From positions 1-62,612 of the forward strand of contig JANWXM010000021.1 in the NCBI GenBank assembly GCA_025055285.1: DNA of 62,612 nt. The letters run 5' to 3'. Under the pieces are notes generated by a model. That model was not told the origin of the DNA, did no database searches, and saw nothing but the letters and a program-made list of their open reading frames with translations. This document shows positions 51,341-60,022 of this stretch, piece by piece. A program made the position numbers and the translations under genes. The first letter of the stretch is position 1; every line of letters starts with the position of its first letter. Source of the DNA: Saprospiraceae bacterium (GTDB lineage Bacteria; Bacteroidota; Bacteroidia; Chitinophagales; Saprospiraceae).

Positions 51341-53074
51341 ATGTGGCGCCATTTCCTTTTGTCCTTGATTTCTATCTTATTGGCAGGCAACTGTAGCCTA
51401 CTTGCTCAGAGTCAGACCATTCTCCGCATAGAGGAAATTAGCCGCAACACCGGTCGAGTTGTCCCCGTATCGGCTTCAGGAGTTGCTATTGTAGATATAA
51501 ACAGCAAGTTGCGCATCTCGCCTAATCGCGAGGCTATCCAACAAAGAGCTATGGAGGTGGCCGAGAAAGCTCAGCTGGATCGCGAATTACGCAATTCTAT
51601 TTACCGCATAGAACGCGTCTTGCTCGAGCAGGAACGCCTCGTTAGCTACATTCGTCAAGCTTTGCAAGCGCCGGAACGTCAGCCTGACTCCCTCCTCATT
51701 CTGCTGCGCGCCACCATCCGAGCTATCGGGAACGATACACTTCTGCGCATGCGCTACAACCAATATAGCCGCGAGTATTCCGATCGGTTGCGCACAGACC
51801 CATCCTTGAGAGAGCGCGAAGACCGTTTCCTGTATATTCTAAGCCGCTACAATGAAGCGCTCGACAGCCTCCGCAATGCCTTGCAAACCCTACACAAGAG
51901 TGCTCGAGTAAGTTTTAGCTTGCGCGCTTTCCGAAAAGACCGCAGCGGTGGCATGCGCTTGCATATTGAAAATTTCGACTTGTTCGAACAAGGCCAGTTC
52001 TATGAACTGGAAAACTGGACGCTCATCCTTACTCCTGATCAACAGCAACAATTGCGGCGTCTGAAAGACCTCGCCAACACTCTTAACCAAGGCGCTGATA
52101 AAGCCCTCCAAGATTTTCGCGACAAACTTTTTCAACAGTTGCCGGCATTAGCTTGCCTAGAGCAGTTTCCCAATGAACTACGCCTAGCTGGCACTACCGT
52201 GCCATCAGACATTCGCTTCATCCTTGAGCGCAGCTGGAACGACCTTCGACAACAACTCGAGCGGTTGCGTACAGAGCTCATTAGTGCTTCACCTGCTGTC
52301 GACATCCGCGACCTCAAAGGACGATGGAATGCTTTACGCTCTTATGTAGATAGCCTTTACCAAAGTACCGTGCGCCAACTCACGGCATTGCCACAAACAA
52401 ACACGCATGTGCGTAACCTTTTACAGTGCATCGAACAACTTCACGCAGACGTAGAGCGCGTGGACCGGTTTATTCAGGCCTTTCCAGAGAAGTATCTTCA
52501 AAGGGTATACCTGGCATCCGATGAATTAGCCGATGAAGTGCTCCGCTTTGACTTAAGCCAAATACCTGAAGTTGGGATGCTAGACCTATCTTACACAGGT
52601 CGACGCGAGGAAGGCGACGAACTACTTATTCAAGCCCTCCTCGTGCCTGCGCAGGATACAAACATGCGTCAGCGCTACATTGTCATCGAAGAACGAGCAG
52701 CGGTCATGATCCTCACTGGCCCGCATGCCGTGCCTCGCGTAGGGTTGATAATGGCCAATCCTTACACCCTCCAGCAGCCTGCCACTGCTCAGTTTCGTTT
52801 TACGCCCGCAGCAGCTTTACTCCTCAAATTTGGCAGCCGTCGCTCGCACTTTTATAACCAATTTCTCGACCCTGGGATTGGCATTGTGACAGCATCCCCG
52901 GATTTTTCCCTGGATGGCATTCCTGAATTCGGTGCAGGATTGGCTGCTACTCTTTTTCGGGATATCGCTACCGCAGGTTGGGCTTGGAATTTTGGTCTAA
53001 ACCAGCCCTACTATTTCATTGGAGTAAACATTCCTTTCCTCCTTCCTGGAATGCCAGTAGGTTCGGCCCGTTGA
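51341..53074 (+). CDS. Unrecognised exported coiled-coil protein, 577 residues
   Basis: The signal peptide ends around LLAQS (residue 24). Residues about 55-390 are strongly helical and heptad-like (LDRELRNSIYRIERVLLEQERL, LRRLKDLANTLNQGADKAL), suggesting long coiled coils. Residues about 410-577 are beta-rich: DLSYTGRREEGDELLIQALLVP, FRFTPAAALLLKF, GAGLAATLFRDIATAGWAWNFGL. They end in a glycine- and aromatic-rich segment that could be a small barrel or strand bundle. No family is recognised. It is co-transcribed with the unknown gene upstream. It is probably periplasmic or outer-membrane associated. Confidence 0.78.
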   Translation: MWRHFLLSLISILLAGNCSLLAQSQTILRIEEISRNTGRVVPVSASGVAIVDINSKLRISPNREAIQQRAMEVAEKAQLDRELRNSIYRIERVLLEQERLVSYIRQALQAPERQPDSLLILLRATIRAIGNDTLLRMRYNQYSREYSDRLRTDPSLREREDRFLYILSRYNEALDSLRNALQTLHKSARVSFSLRAFRKDRSGGMRLHIENFDLFEQGQFYELENWTLILTPDQQQQLRRLKDLANTLNQGADKALQDFRDKLFQQLPALACLEQFPNELRLAGTTVPSDIRFILERSWNDLRQQLERLRTELISASPAVDIRDLKGRWNALRSYVDSLYQSTVRQLTALPQTNTHVRNLLQCIEQLHADVERVDRFIQAFPEKYLQRVYLASDELADEVLRFDLSQIPEVGMLDLSYTGRREEGDELLIQALLVPAQDTNMRQRYIVIEERAAVMILTGPHAVPRVGLIMANPYTLQQPATAQFRFTPAAALLLKFGSRRSHFYNQFLDPGIGIVTASPDFSLDGIPEFGAGLAATLFRDIATAGWAWNFGLNQPYYFIGVNIPFLLPGMPVGSAR

Positions 53075-53106
53075 TGCTGGTGCTTAGGGTCTGTTAAGCC
53101 TTCTTG

Positions 53107-53454
53107 CTAGTGCGCGTCGGTTGTCAGTGCTGCTATCTGTGCAAAGAGCTTCGATAGTTGCTCTAAGCGCTCGTAATCAATTGAGTAGAAGATAAATTTA
53201 CCTTCTCTGCGCGTCTTGACTACGCCTGCCTGTCGCAGCAAAGCCAAGTGTTGGCTAGCTAGACTTTGCTCCATGCGCAACTGTATGTACAAATCCGTTA
53301 CGGTCATTTCCTGCTGGGCATGGATGTACTGAAGCATCTTTTGCCGCAGAGGGTGCCGAATGGCGCGTACTACAGCAAGTGACTTGTCCAAATCCGAACT
53401 GTTCAGATACGGAACGAAGGCACCTACCCTCCTTTCGCTTCTTGCTTTTCCCAT
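53107..53454 (-). CDS. ArsR-family winged-helix transcriptional regulator
   Basis: 115 residues from ATG 53454; TTG (53523) and ATG (53502) upstream sit on or before a -7 box at 53513-53506, so they are unlikely starts. The winged helix-turn-helix spans about 25-95: AIRHPLRQKMLQYIH, MTVTDLYIQL, recognition helix EQSLASQHLALLRQAGVV, wing REGKFIFYSI. The arsenite-sensing ELCVCDL motif is replaced by EMTVTDL and the protein has no Cys, so the classic As/Sb site is absent. It could be a non-metal or otherwise sited sensor. No target gene is obvious. The nearest genes face away or are house-keeping. Confidence 0.87.
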   Translation of the reverse strand: MGKARSERRVGAFVPYLNSSDLDKSLAVVRAIRHPLRQKMLQYIHAQQEMTVTDLYIQLRMEQSLASQHLALLRQAGVVKTRREGKFIFYSIDYERLEQLSKLFAQIAALTTDAH

Positions 53455-53505
53455 ATTGTATGTTTTGATAAGTGAACTTCTGTATGCTGGTAATTTTCTC
53501 ATCGC

Positions 53506-53513
53506 CAAAAGTA
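53506..53513 (-). promoter_or_regulatory. Putative -7 box (TACTTTTG) for the ArsR-type gene
   Basis: The minus strand reads TACTTTTG 51 bases before ATG 53454. No TTG at the usual -33 distance. If used, it rules out the two upstream in-frame starts. Confidence 0.4.
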
Positions 53514-53703
53514 TGCCATACAATAGAAAACCAGGGTTTTCACATATTTTTTTCAGATATAACCCTTTAAACTTTCGCTAGATATTCAAACTGCAAATTT
53601 TTAAAGCCGTATTTAATTGAAAATCCCTGTGAAAGTGCCTTTTGCCTTGCATAATTGACTCGGGAGCCGCACCTTGGCGCCGCCTCTAGCAAAGCGCAAG
53701 CAT

Positions 53704-54396
53704 ATGAGTCGAAAGAATAAGCTGCAAAAATTCGCTGAGATTCGCACCTTTCCTAATGTATATGAGTGTTATGATGTTCAACACCCATCCTTAGTAGGAG
53801 TGGGTATGGAGCCCATTGACCTGAAGGGTCGGTGGCGACAGGTACATTTTCAAAATAACCATCCACTCGTTTTAGAACTTGCCTGTGGTGGAGGTGAGTA
53901 CACCATAGCCTTAGCGAGGCAGTTTTCCAAATGTAACTTCATAGGAGTGGATGTAAAGGGAAATAGAATTTGGAAAGGAGCCAAAATTGCCTTAGAAAGT
54001 GGATTGAGCAACGCCGCTTTCTTGCGAACCCGCATCGAAGTCATAGAACATTTTTTTGCTCCCAACGAAGTAGATGAAATCTGGATTACTTTTCCCGACC
54101 CTTTTCCACGCCCTAGTAAGGCAAATCGCCGTTTGACTTCACCGTTTTTCTTGGAAAAATATCGCCGCATTTTGCGTCCAGGCGGAATTGTTCACCTAAA
54201 ACACGATGATTCGGCATTTTTTCATTTTACACTCGAAACTATCGCAAACGACCCACAGTGTAAACTGCTCTATGCAGACGAAGACATCTACGCGAAACCC
54301 TTGCCCTGGCCTGAGTTGGGCATCTGCACCCGCTATGAAGCGATGCATCTGGCAGAGGGCAAAACCATCAAATATGTGCGTTTCCAAATTCATTAG
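53704..54396 (+). CDS. trmB: tRNA (guanine-N7)-methyltransferase TrmB
   Basis: 230 residues from ATG 53704 (MSRKNKLQKFAE, a typical Bacteroidota TrmB start; a TTG at 53674 is in frame). It makes m7G46 in tRNA with SAM. Rossmann methyltransferase signatures: ELACGGGEYTIALA (SAM loop), GVDVKGNRIWKGA, the catalytic/tRNA-binding ITFPDPFPRPSKANRRLTS and the C-terminal TRYEAMHLAEGKTIKYVRF. Length is normal. coaE starts 88 bases downstream; promoter elements are not clear. Confidence 0.95.
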   Translation: MSRKNKLQKFAEIRTFPNVYECYDVQHPSLVGVGMEPIDLKGRWRQVHFQNNHPLVLELACGGGEYTIALARQFSKCNFIGVDVKGNRIWKGAKIALESGLSNAAFLRTRIEVIEHFFAPNEVDEIWITFPDPFPRPSKANRRLTSPFFLEKYRRILRPGGIVHLKHDDSAFFHFTLETIANDPQCKLLYADEDIYAKPLPWPELGICTRYEAMHLAEGKTIKYVRFQIH

Positions 54397-54484
54397 TCGT
54401 AAGAAGCAAGCCTATGCCTAAGGATGTACCTGTTTTTACCGATTTTTGGAGCGCATCTTGCAGATACTACCTCAAGTTAGCACT

Positions 54485-55120
54485 ATGCGTAGTCCGCTTC
54501 GCGTAGGTATTACGGGTGGCATTGGCAGTGGCAAGACGACTGTATGTCGCCTTTTTGCCGCCTTGGGTATTCCAGTGTACGATGCCGACTACTGGGCTAA
54601 ATGGCTCGTGGAGCACGACCCGCACGTGCGCGAAGCTGTGCGCACCCTTTTAGGCGATGAGGCATATGACGCTGAAGGTAGATACAATCGGTCTTATGTG
54701 GCTCAACGCGTATTTAGCGATCCTCACCTGTTGCATGCTCTAAATACCATTGTGCACCCTGCTGTGGAACGCCATAGCGGCAACTGGCACGAACAGCAAA
54801 GAGCCTCCGGTTGTCCGTACACACTCAAGGAAGCAGCCCTTCTTGTTGAAAGCGGGAACTATCGCTCCCTCGACGCTCTCGTTGTCGTGACAGCACCCGA
54901 AGCTGTTCGCATTCAGCGAGTCATGCAACGAGATGGGCTCTCTGAAGATGCGGTGCGCGCTCGCATGCAGCGCCAAATGAGCGATGTTGAAAAAATTGCT
55001 CTTGCTGACTATGTTATCGTCAACGACGGTCATCATGCCCTTATCCCGCAGGTTTGGAAGATTCATCGCGCTCTCGTAAAGCGTTATGAAGACCAAAAAA
55101 TGCAGAGAGAACCCGTTTGA
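54485..55120 (+). CDS. coaE: Dephospho-CoA kinase
   Basis: 211 residues from ATG 54485 (a longer frame begins at 54446 with non-conserved residues). It catalyses the last step of coenzyme A synthesis. P-loop GITGGIGSGKTTVC, the DADYWAKWLV CoA-binding segment, TIVHPAVERH and the lid-region RVMQRDGLSEDAVRARMQRQMS are all present. Its stop codon (TGA) overlaps the -33 TTG of the rpmE promoter. Confidence 0.95.
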   Translation: MRSPLRVGITGGIGSGKTTVCRLFAALGIPVYDADYWAKWLVEHDPHVREAVRTLLGDEAYDAEGRYNRSYVAQRVFSDPHLLHALNTIVHPAVERHSGNWHEQQRASGCPYTLKEAALLVESGNYRSLDALVVVTAPEAVRIQRVMQRDGLSEDAVRARMQRQMSDVEKIALADYVIVNDGHHALIPQVWKIHRALVKRYEDQKMQREPV

Positions 55121-55143
55121 AAAAAGAGGAAAACTTATCTTTG
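55117..55143 (+). promoter_or_regulatory. rpmE promoter (TTG-16-TATCTTTG)
   Basis: TTG at 55117-55119 and TATCTTTG at 55136-55143, 16 bases apart, close to the Bacteroidota consensus. The TTG shares bases with the coaE stop. The leader to ATG 55178 would be about 28 bases. Confidence 0.6.
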
Positions 55144-55177
55144 CGCGCTTTTTTTCAACATCACTCCTGTTAGAAGT

Positions 55178-55438
55178 ATGAAAAAGGATATTCATCCAAA
55201 GAATTATCGGCTTGTAGTATTCAAAGATATTTCGACAGAACAAGCATTCCTTACTCGTTCGTGTGTGAACACCAAAGAAACCATTGTTTGGGAGGACGGA
55301 AAGGAATATCCTTTGGTAAAGATGGAGATTTCGGCGTATAGTCATCCGTTCTTTACCGGAAAGATGAAGTTTGTGGATACGGCAGGTCGAATTGACAAAT
55401 TTAATAAGAAATTTGCAAATACGAAGTTCGCCAAATAG
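55178..55438 (+). CDS. rpmE2: 50S ribosomal protein L31, type B
   Basis: An 86-residue ribosomal protein with the family start [16 protein letters not shown] and the [25 protein letters not shown]-terminal signature. The zinc-binding CxxC of type A L31 is missing, and the extra internal segment ([21 protein letters not shown]) marks type B (C-minus). It is likely the main L31 here. It has its own promoter and is followed by a strong terminator. Confidence 0.96.
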   Translation: MKKDIHPKNYRLVVFKDISTEQAFLTRSCVNTKETIVWEDGKEYPLVKMEISAYSHPFFTGKMKFVDTAGRIDKFNKKFANTKFAK

Positions 55439-55479
55439 TAGTTGCTAGCCACATGCCCATCTTTGGCGAAGTTGACCTA

Positions 55480-55527
55480 CCGCAGAGGCGATTGACAGGA
55501 CGCAGATTGCCTCTGCGGTTCTTTTTT
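55480..55527 (+). terminator. Intrinsic terminator after rpmE
   Basis: CCGCAGAGGC (55480-55489) pairs perfectly with GCCTCTGCGG (55509-55518), a 10-base stem with a 19-base loop, followed by TTCTTTTTT. Its right arm also contains the TTG of the next promoter. Confidence 0.85.
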
Positions 55528-55534
55528 ACTTTTG
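55507..55534 (+). promoter_or_regulatory. Promoter of the GlmU-like gene (TTG-17-TACTTTTG)
   Basis: TTG at 55507-55509 and TACTTTTG at 55527-55534, separated by 17 bases, a good match. It overlaps the right arm and T-tract of the rpmE terminator. The leader to ATG 55562 is about 20 bases. Confidence 0.65.
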
Positions 55535-55561
55535 CACCAGATGAAGTAGCCCGACTTATCC

Positions 55562-56773
55562 ATGCAAAACCTCATTCTATTCGACTCTGATGCACGTAAT
55601 CACTTGCTGCCTCTGACTGCTACTCGTCCTATGGGTGAATTGAGAATAGGCATCTTTACCATTCGCGGTAAGTGGGAGCGCTATTTAAATTCTTACGCCT
55701 CATACATCACCCAGGAATATTTACAAGAAAAGTATCCTATTCGCGTTGAAAGCGAGAATTTGGTCGTCAATGGTGGCATCTTACCCAACGAATTGCTTTG
55801 TCAGCGGATCGCCCAACTGGGCTTTAGCGAAGCCCTTCTACGAGACGGAGAGCTTATCGCTACTCGCTTAGATGCGCTTCAGTTTGAAACCCTTATCGAA
55901 GATGAAGAGGTTCGCGAACTGCAAGGCATCGAACTAGAAGCCGATATTCCGATCGTGCGCATCCAACGCTTATGGGAGCTCACCCAACAGAACGGTGCTG
56001 CCATAGAAGCCGACTTTCAATGGATTGTGCGAAATCGCCAGTCAGCGCCTTTGCCCGATTCTAATCGCCTCATCGGTCCGGCTGATCGACTCTTCATCGA
56101 ACCAGATGCTCGCATCGAAGCCTGTACGCTCAATACGACAGAAGGCCCTATCTACATTGGCAAAAACGCCGAAGTGATGGAAGGCTGCCTATTGCGCGGT
56201 CCAATCGCAATAGGTGAAGGCGCCGTCCTTAAAATGGGAGCGCGGATTTACGGGCCGACAACTATTGGCCCAGGCTGCAAGATAGGAGGAGAAGTGACTC
56301 GCTCCATCTTCATAGGCAATTCCAACAAAGCACATGAAGGCTTCATTGGCGATTCGGTAATTGGCGAGTGGTGCAACATTGGCGCAGATACGAACAATTC
56401 AAACTTGAAAAATAATTATAGCGAAGTAAAGTTATGGGACTATGCCGAGGAAAGCTTCGTGAGAACAGGTACTCAACTTTGCGGTTTGTTCATGGGTGAC
56501 CACGCTAAATGCGGCATAAATACCATGTTCAATACAGGAACCGTCGTGGGCGTTTTCGCCAACGTCTTTGGTTCAGGGTATCCTCGCCATTTCATTCCTG
56601 ATTTTGCTTGGGGCGGGCCGGACTCGGGTTTCCGCACATACACCTTTGAAGAAGCCTGTGCCACCGCCCAGCGTGTCTTGCAGCGACGCAATCGAAACTT
56701 AACCGATTTAGATAAAGCCATCTTACGTCACATCTACGAACAAACGGCTTCCCTTCGCCCTTGGGAAAAATAA
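55562..56773 (+). CDS. GlmU-like sugar-phosphate nucleotidyltransferase family protein
   Basis: 403 residues. The N-terminal about 190 residues resemble the nucleotidyltransferase fold (LILFDSDARNHLLPLTATRPMGELRIGIFTI) but without the canonical GGxGTRL loop, as usual for this Bacteroidota-type family. The C-terminal half is a left-handed beta-helix of hexapeptide repeats (YIGKNAEVMEGCLLRGPIAIGEGAVLKMGARIYG). The gene commonly follows rpmE2 in this phylum, as here. Whether it transfers nucleotidyl or acyl groups is not known to me; GlmU proper has a different N-terminus. It ends 38 bases before purM. Confidence 0.85.
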   Translation: MQNLILFDSDARNHLLPLTATRPMGELRIGIFTIRGKWERYLNSYASYITQEYLQEKYPIRVESENLVVNGGILPNELLCQRIAQLGFSEALLRDGELIATRLDALQFETLIEDEEVRELQGIELEADIPIVRIQRLWELTQQNGAAIEADFQWIVRNRQSAPLPDSNRLIGPADRLFIEPDARIEACTLNTTEGPIYIGKNAEVMEGCLLRGPIAIGEGAVLKMGARIYGPTTIGPGCKIGGEVTRSIFIGNSNKAHEGFIGDSVIGEWCNIGADTNNSNLKNNYSEVKLWDYAEESFVRTGTQLCGLFMGDHAKCGINTMFNTGTVVGVFANVFGSGYPRHFIPDFAWGGPDSGFRTYTFEEACATAQRVLQRRNRNLTDLDKAILRHIYEQTASLRPWEK

Positions 56774-56811
56774 CTCAAGCCCACGTTCTTGAGCGCACTT
56801 TACTCTGCTGC

Positions 56812-57999
56812 ATGCCAACACAAAATAGCTCTAAATACGACCAACGCGGTGTATCCGCCTCTAAAACCGATGTACATGAGGCCATCCATGGGCTAGATAA
56901 GGGCTTATATCCTGAAGCTTTCTGCAAGATCTTGCCCGATGTGGCTGCTGGCGATCCAGGTTATTGTAATTTGCTGCATGCCGATACTGCCGGCACAAAG
57001 GCTGTTTTGGCCTATCTGTATTGGCGTGAAACTAACGACCTTTCGGTTTGGGCCGGTATTGCCCAGGATGCCATTGTGATGAACTTAGATGACATAGCTT
57101 GCACAGGTTGTACCGACAATATCTTACTATCCAACACTATCGCGCGCAATCGCCGTCTCATTCCTGGTGCGGTCCTGAAGGCTCTTATTGAGGGCGCAGC
57201 TGAATTTGTTGCGAAGATGCGGCGTTGGGGAATCAACCTCCACCTCGCTGGTGGTGAAACTGCCGATGTAGGCGATTTAGTTCGAACCATAGATGTGGGC
57301 TTTACGGCCTTTGCTCGGATGCCCCGTGCCAAGATAATTGTCAATGCCATTCAGCCGGGAGATGTTGTTGTCGGACTAGCCTCTTTCGGCCAGGCTGTAT
57401 ACGAGGAACAGTACAATAGTGGCATCGGTAGCAACGGACTTACAGCGGCACGCCACGACGTGTTGAAGAAAACATATGCTGAACAATATCCAGAGAGCTA
57501 TGATCCCGCTATACCGCCGGACTTAGTTTATTGTGGACATTACCAACTCACTGAAACCCTGAACGTAGAGGATAAGCCGACAACAATTGGTCAACTCTTA
57601 CTGTCGCCCACGCGTACATACGCACCCGTTCTGCGCCTTTTCTTCGAGCGTCATCGGCCAGACGTACACGGCCTTATCCATTGTACTGGAGGAGGGCAAA
57701 CAAAAGTACTCAAATTCCTGCACAATGTGCGCGTCGTGAAGGATAATCTCTTCGAAGTGCCTCCTGTATTTCAGCTTATTCAAGCTAGTGGACAAACGGC
57801 GTGGGCTGAGATGTATCAAGTGTTCAACATGGGCCACCGCATGGAGGTGTACACCTCGCCTCAAGCGGCCAAGAGTCTCCTTGATATTGCCGAAGATTTC
57901 GGCATTCGAGCCCAAGTGGTTGGCAGGGTCGAAGCGTGTTCAAAACCTTGCGTCGAACTGCATACACCTTTTGGCACTTTCCACTATATTGCTGACTAA
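56812..57999 (+). CDS. purM: Phosphoribosylformylglycinamidine cyclo-ligase (AIR synthetase)
   Basis: 395 residues from ATG 56812 (a longer frame starts at 56761 within the previous gene). It closes the imidazole ring in purine synthesis using ATP. Motifs: YDQRGVSASKTDVHEAI, HADTAGTKA, MNLDDIACTG, HLAGGETADVGDLVRTIDVG and GLIHCTGGGQTKVLKF. It is about 50 residues longer than E. coli PurM, as usual in Bacteroidota. The TPR lipoprotein gene follows after 67 bases. Confidence 0.93.
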   Translation: MPTQNSSKYDQRGVSASKTDVHEAIHGLDKGLYPEAFCKILPDVAAGDPGYCNLLHADTAGTKAVLAYLYWRETNDLSVWAGIAQDAIVMNLDDIACTGCTDNILLSNTIARNRRLIPGAVLKALIEGAAEFVAKMRRWGINLHLAGGETADVGDLVRTIDVGFTAFARMPRAKIIVNAIQPGDVVVGLASFGQAVYEEQYNSGIGSNGLTAARHDVLKKTYAEQYPESYDPAIPPDLVYCGHYQLTETLNVEDKPTTIGQLLLSPTRTYAPVLRLFFERHRPDVHGLIHCTGGGQTKVLKFLHNVRVVKDNLFEVPPVFQLIQASGQTAWAEMYQVFNMGHRMEVYTSPQAAKSLLDIAEDFGIRAQVVGRVEACSKPCVELHTPFGTFHYIAD

Positions 58000-58066
58000 T
58001 ACTTCCCTAAACAGACTTAATTAAGCAACCCTTCTTGCCATCCTCTTCATAAAAAAGTCTAAAAAC

Positions 58067-58945
58067 ATGAACATCTATAAATGGTTGCTTATCTGCGTGT
58101 CGTGTACGGTGCTAGCTACCTGCGGAGAGCAATATGATGCTAGGATTCAAGTTCTGGAGAAAAAAATTTCGCAGGCAGCCGACCCAAAACTCGTCGCCGA
58201 CCTCATTGCTCTATATCAGGAAGCTGTTCAGCGTCATCCTGAACGCTATGCCGATAATGCCCGCTACCTAACTCGAGCAGCCGAACTAAAATTCACGCAC
58301 GTACGCGACAATGTGGGTGCCGTTCGATTGGCGGTTTCTGCCATAAAAGACTACGGTTCAAAGGCTGACGTTGCCGAAGCCGCGGGTCTATTGGCTCGCA
58401 TATGGCGCCTATATAAAAACCGCGCTACTCCCGACCTCTCGCGAGAACCCGACGATATTGACCTCATGCGTTTTACCTTAGAGCAAAACACGCGTTGGAT
58501 AGATAGTTGTCTAGCTCGCCTAGATCGCCAGCTCCTCAGTACCGCTGAAGTTAATCGTCAAACGGCAGAAAAGTTTCTCCAAACTGCTGAAGGTTACGCC
58601 ATCCTTATTGAAGATCCAGATCCTAACAAAGCAGCTCGTTTGTACGTACAAGCGGCCAGCTTGGCTCGCTCAATAGGAGAGCCGAGGACATCATTGAGGC
58701 TATATTATCATGTGGCCGAACAGATGCCTCAGCAGAAAAGTGCTCCTTTGGCCTTATTTATGATGGGCATCCTCTATGAAGATGACCTCAAGGAGCTGGA
58801 TAATGCTAAAAGAACGTATGAAGAATTTCTAAGGCGTTATCCTAATGATCCCGAATATGCCGATGATGTAAAGGCTGCCCTAAAGAATTTGGGTACGCCG
58901 CTAGAAGAACTTATCAAACGTTTTGAGCAGAACAAACCGCAGTAG
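58067..58945 (+). CDS. TPR-repeat lipoprotein
   Basis: 292 residues. The signal peptide ends at the lipobox LATC (Cys19 or so), so it should be membrane-anchored. The mature part is all-helical. TPR-like helices cover about 35-110 and again about 195-275 (YVQAASLARSIGEPRTSLRLYYHVAEQMPQ, ALFMMGILYEDDLKELDNAKRTYEEFLRRYP, the last being a clear TPR/BamD-like unit). No partner is suggested by the context. gluQ starts nine bases after its stop, so they are probably in one transcript. Confidence 0.85.
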   Translation: MNIYKWLLICVSCTVLATCGEQYDARIQVLEKKISQAADPKLVADLIALYQEAVQRHPERYADNARYLTRAAELKFTHVRDNVGAVRLAVSAIKDYGSKADVAEAAGLLARIWRLYKNRATPDLSREPDDIDLMRFTLEQNTRWIDSCLARLDRQLLSTAEVNRQTAEKFLQTAEGYAILIEDPDPNKAARLYVQAASLARSIGEPRTSLRLYYHVAEQMPQQKSAPLALFMMGILYEDDLKELDNAKRTYEEFLRRYPNDPEYADDVKAALKNLGTPLEELIKRFEQNKPQ

Positions 58946-58954
58946 CGTCATTTT

Positions 58955-59854
58955 ATGGAGCGCTCTGCCTCTACATTTGCTGAAGAATGGACCTCTTTTG
59001 TGCAATGCGTGGGCTCAAGAAGCCTCTTGCGAATTGCACCTACACCATCGGGTTTTTTGCATCTAGGAAACGCCGTTAATTTTGTACTTAATTGGCTCGC
59101 TGCACGCCTTCGACCAGGGGCGCGGTTGCTTTTGCGCATTGATGATCTGGATGCGGAGCGAAAACGTCCTGAGTACGTACAGAACATCTTCGATACCCTC
59201 CATTGGTTAGGCATAGATTGGGACGAGGGTCCGCGCTCGCCGGCAGAGCTCGAAAATTGCTGGTCACAGCGCTTCCGCTTGCCCTTGTATGAGCACTTGC
59301 TTGGCACATTGCGAGCAAAGGGGGTTGTATTCGCATGTGCCAAATCGCGTCGGGAATTAGCTGCTCTAAACGGTTATTATCCAGAGCATTTTCGACAGCA
59401 AGCTTGTTCACTAGATGACCTCAACGTCGCGTGGCGCTTGCGCACTCCATTACCTCACAATACTGCTTATATGCCGCCCGATTTTGTCGTGCGGCGCCGC
59501 GATGGCATACCCGCCTATCAACTTGTCTCCGTAGCCGACGACATTCACTTTGGTGTCACCCATGTTATTCGCGGCGAAGACCTACGACCCTCTACACACG
59601 CTCAACAATACCTCGCTCAGTGCGCCGGCTTACTCGACTTCAACAAAATTATTTTTCTGCATCATCCGCTCCTTCTAGACGCAGCAGGAAACAAACTTTC
59701 TAAATCATCTGGCGCAAGAGCCCTGCATCAGCCGCACAACAGACACTCTGCGCCAACCCTAGTCTATACCACAGTAGCCAGATGGCTCAAATTGGAAGAG
59801 CCAGTCACTAGCGCTGATCAACTTTTAAACCTTGCGCGCCAAAGACAAAGCTGA
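58955..59854 (+). CDS. gluQ: Glutamyl-Q tRNA(Asp) synthetase-like protein
   Basis: 299 residues: the catalytic half of a glutamyl-tRNA synthetase without an anticodon-binding domain. Class I HIGH equivalent SGFLHLGN, RIDDLDAERKR, the GxDWDEGPRS loop, RGEDLRPSTHAQ and KLSKS equivalent NKLSKSSG are present. GluQ attaches Glu to queuosine-34 of tRNA-Asp. The zinc site of E. coli GluQ (CxC, Tyr, Cys) is partly missing: only the second Cys of the pair is kept (FACAKSRR), with Tyr and a later Cys. The length fits GluQ rather than a broken GltX. Confidence 0.88.
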   Translation: MERSASTFAEEWTSFVQCVGSRSLLRIAPTPSGFLHLGNAVNFVLNWLAARLRPGARLLLRIDDLDAERKRPEYVQNIFDTLHWLGIDWDEGPRSPAELENCWSQRFRLPLYEHLLGTLRAKGVVFACAKSRRELAALNGYYPEHFRQQACSLDDLNVAWRLRTPLPHNTAYMPPDFVVRRRDGIPAYQLVSVADDIHFGVTHVIRGEDLRPSTHAQQYLAQCAGLLDFNKIIFLHHPLLLDAAGNKLSKSSGARALHQPHNRHSAPTLVYTTVARWLKLEEPVTSADQLLNLARQRQS

Positions 59855-60013
59855 AGCTACTCCTCGTACAAAAAGTATTTAAGAGGCAATTGGAAACTAA
59901 ACTCCTGTGCAAAACTAGGTGCGGAAAACACCCCTTATCGTCAACTGGCACTTCCTAAGAAAAAAATATGCGAAAAACTTTCTCTGAGCACGCTCTTTTA
60001 CCTGCACAAGGCG

Positions 60014-60021
60014 TACCTTTG
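60014..60021 (+). promoter_or_regulatory. Putative rpsA -7 box (TACCTTTG)
   Basis: TACCTTTG lies 121 bases before the rpsA ATG. No TTG is found at the -33 distance. It would give a leader of about 115 bases that contains the inverted repeat 60023-60111. Confidence 0.5.
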
Positions 60022-60022
60022 C

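Noticed and set aside
53107-53454. Arsenic regulator paired with the ArsM-like remnant
   Set aside because: The regulator lacks the arsenite-binding Cys motif and lies 53 kb from the remnant, so a functional link is not supported.
54740-55345. 201-codon minus-strand frame over coaE and rpmE2
   Set aside because: It is antisense to two well-recognised genes and contains no family motif.
58955-59854. Truncated glutamyl-tRNA synthetase pseudogene
   Set aside because: The length and the end just after the catalytic domain match GluQ, and both class I signature motifs are intact.
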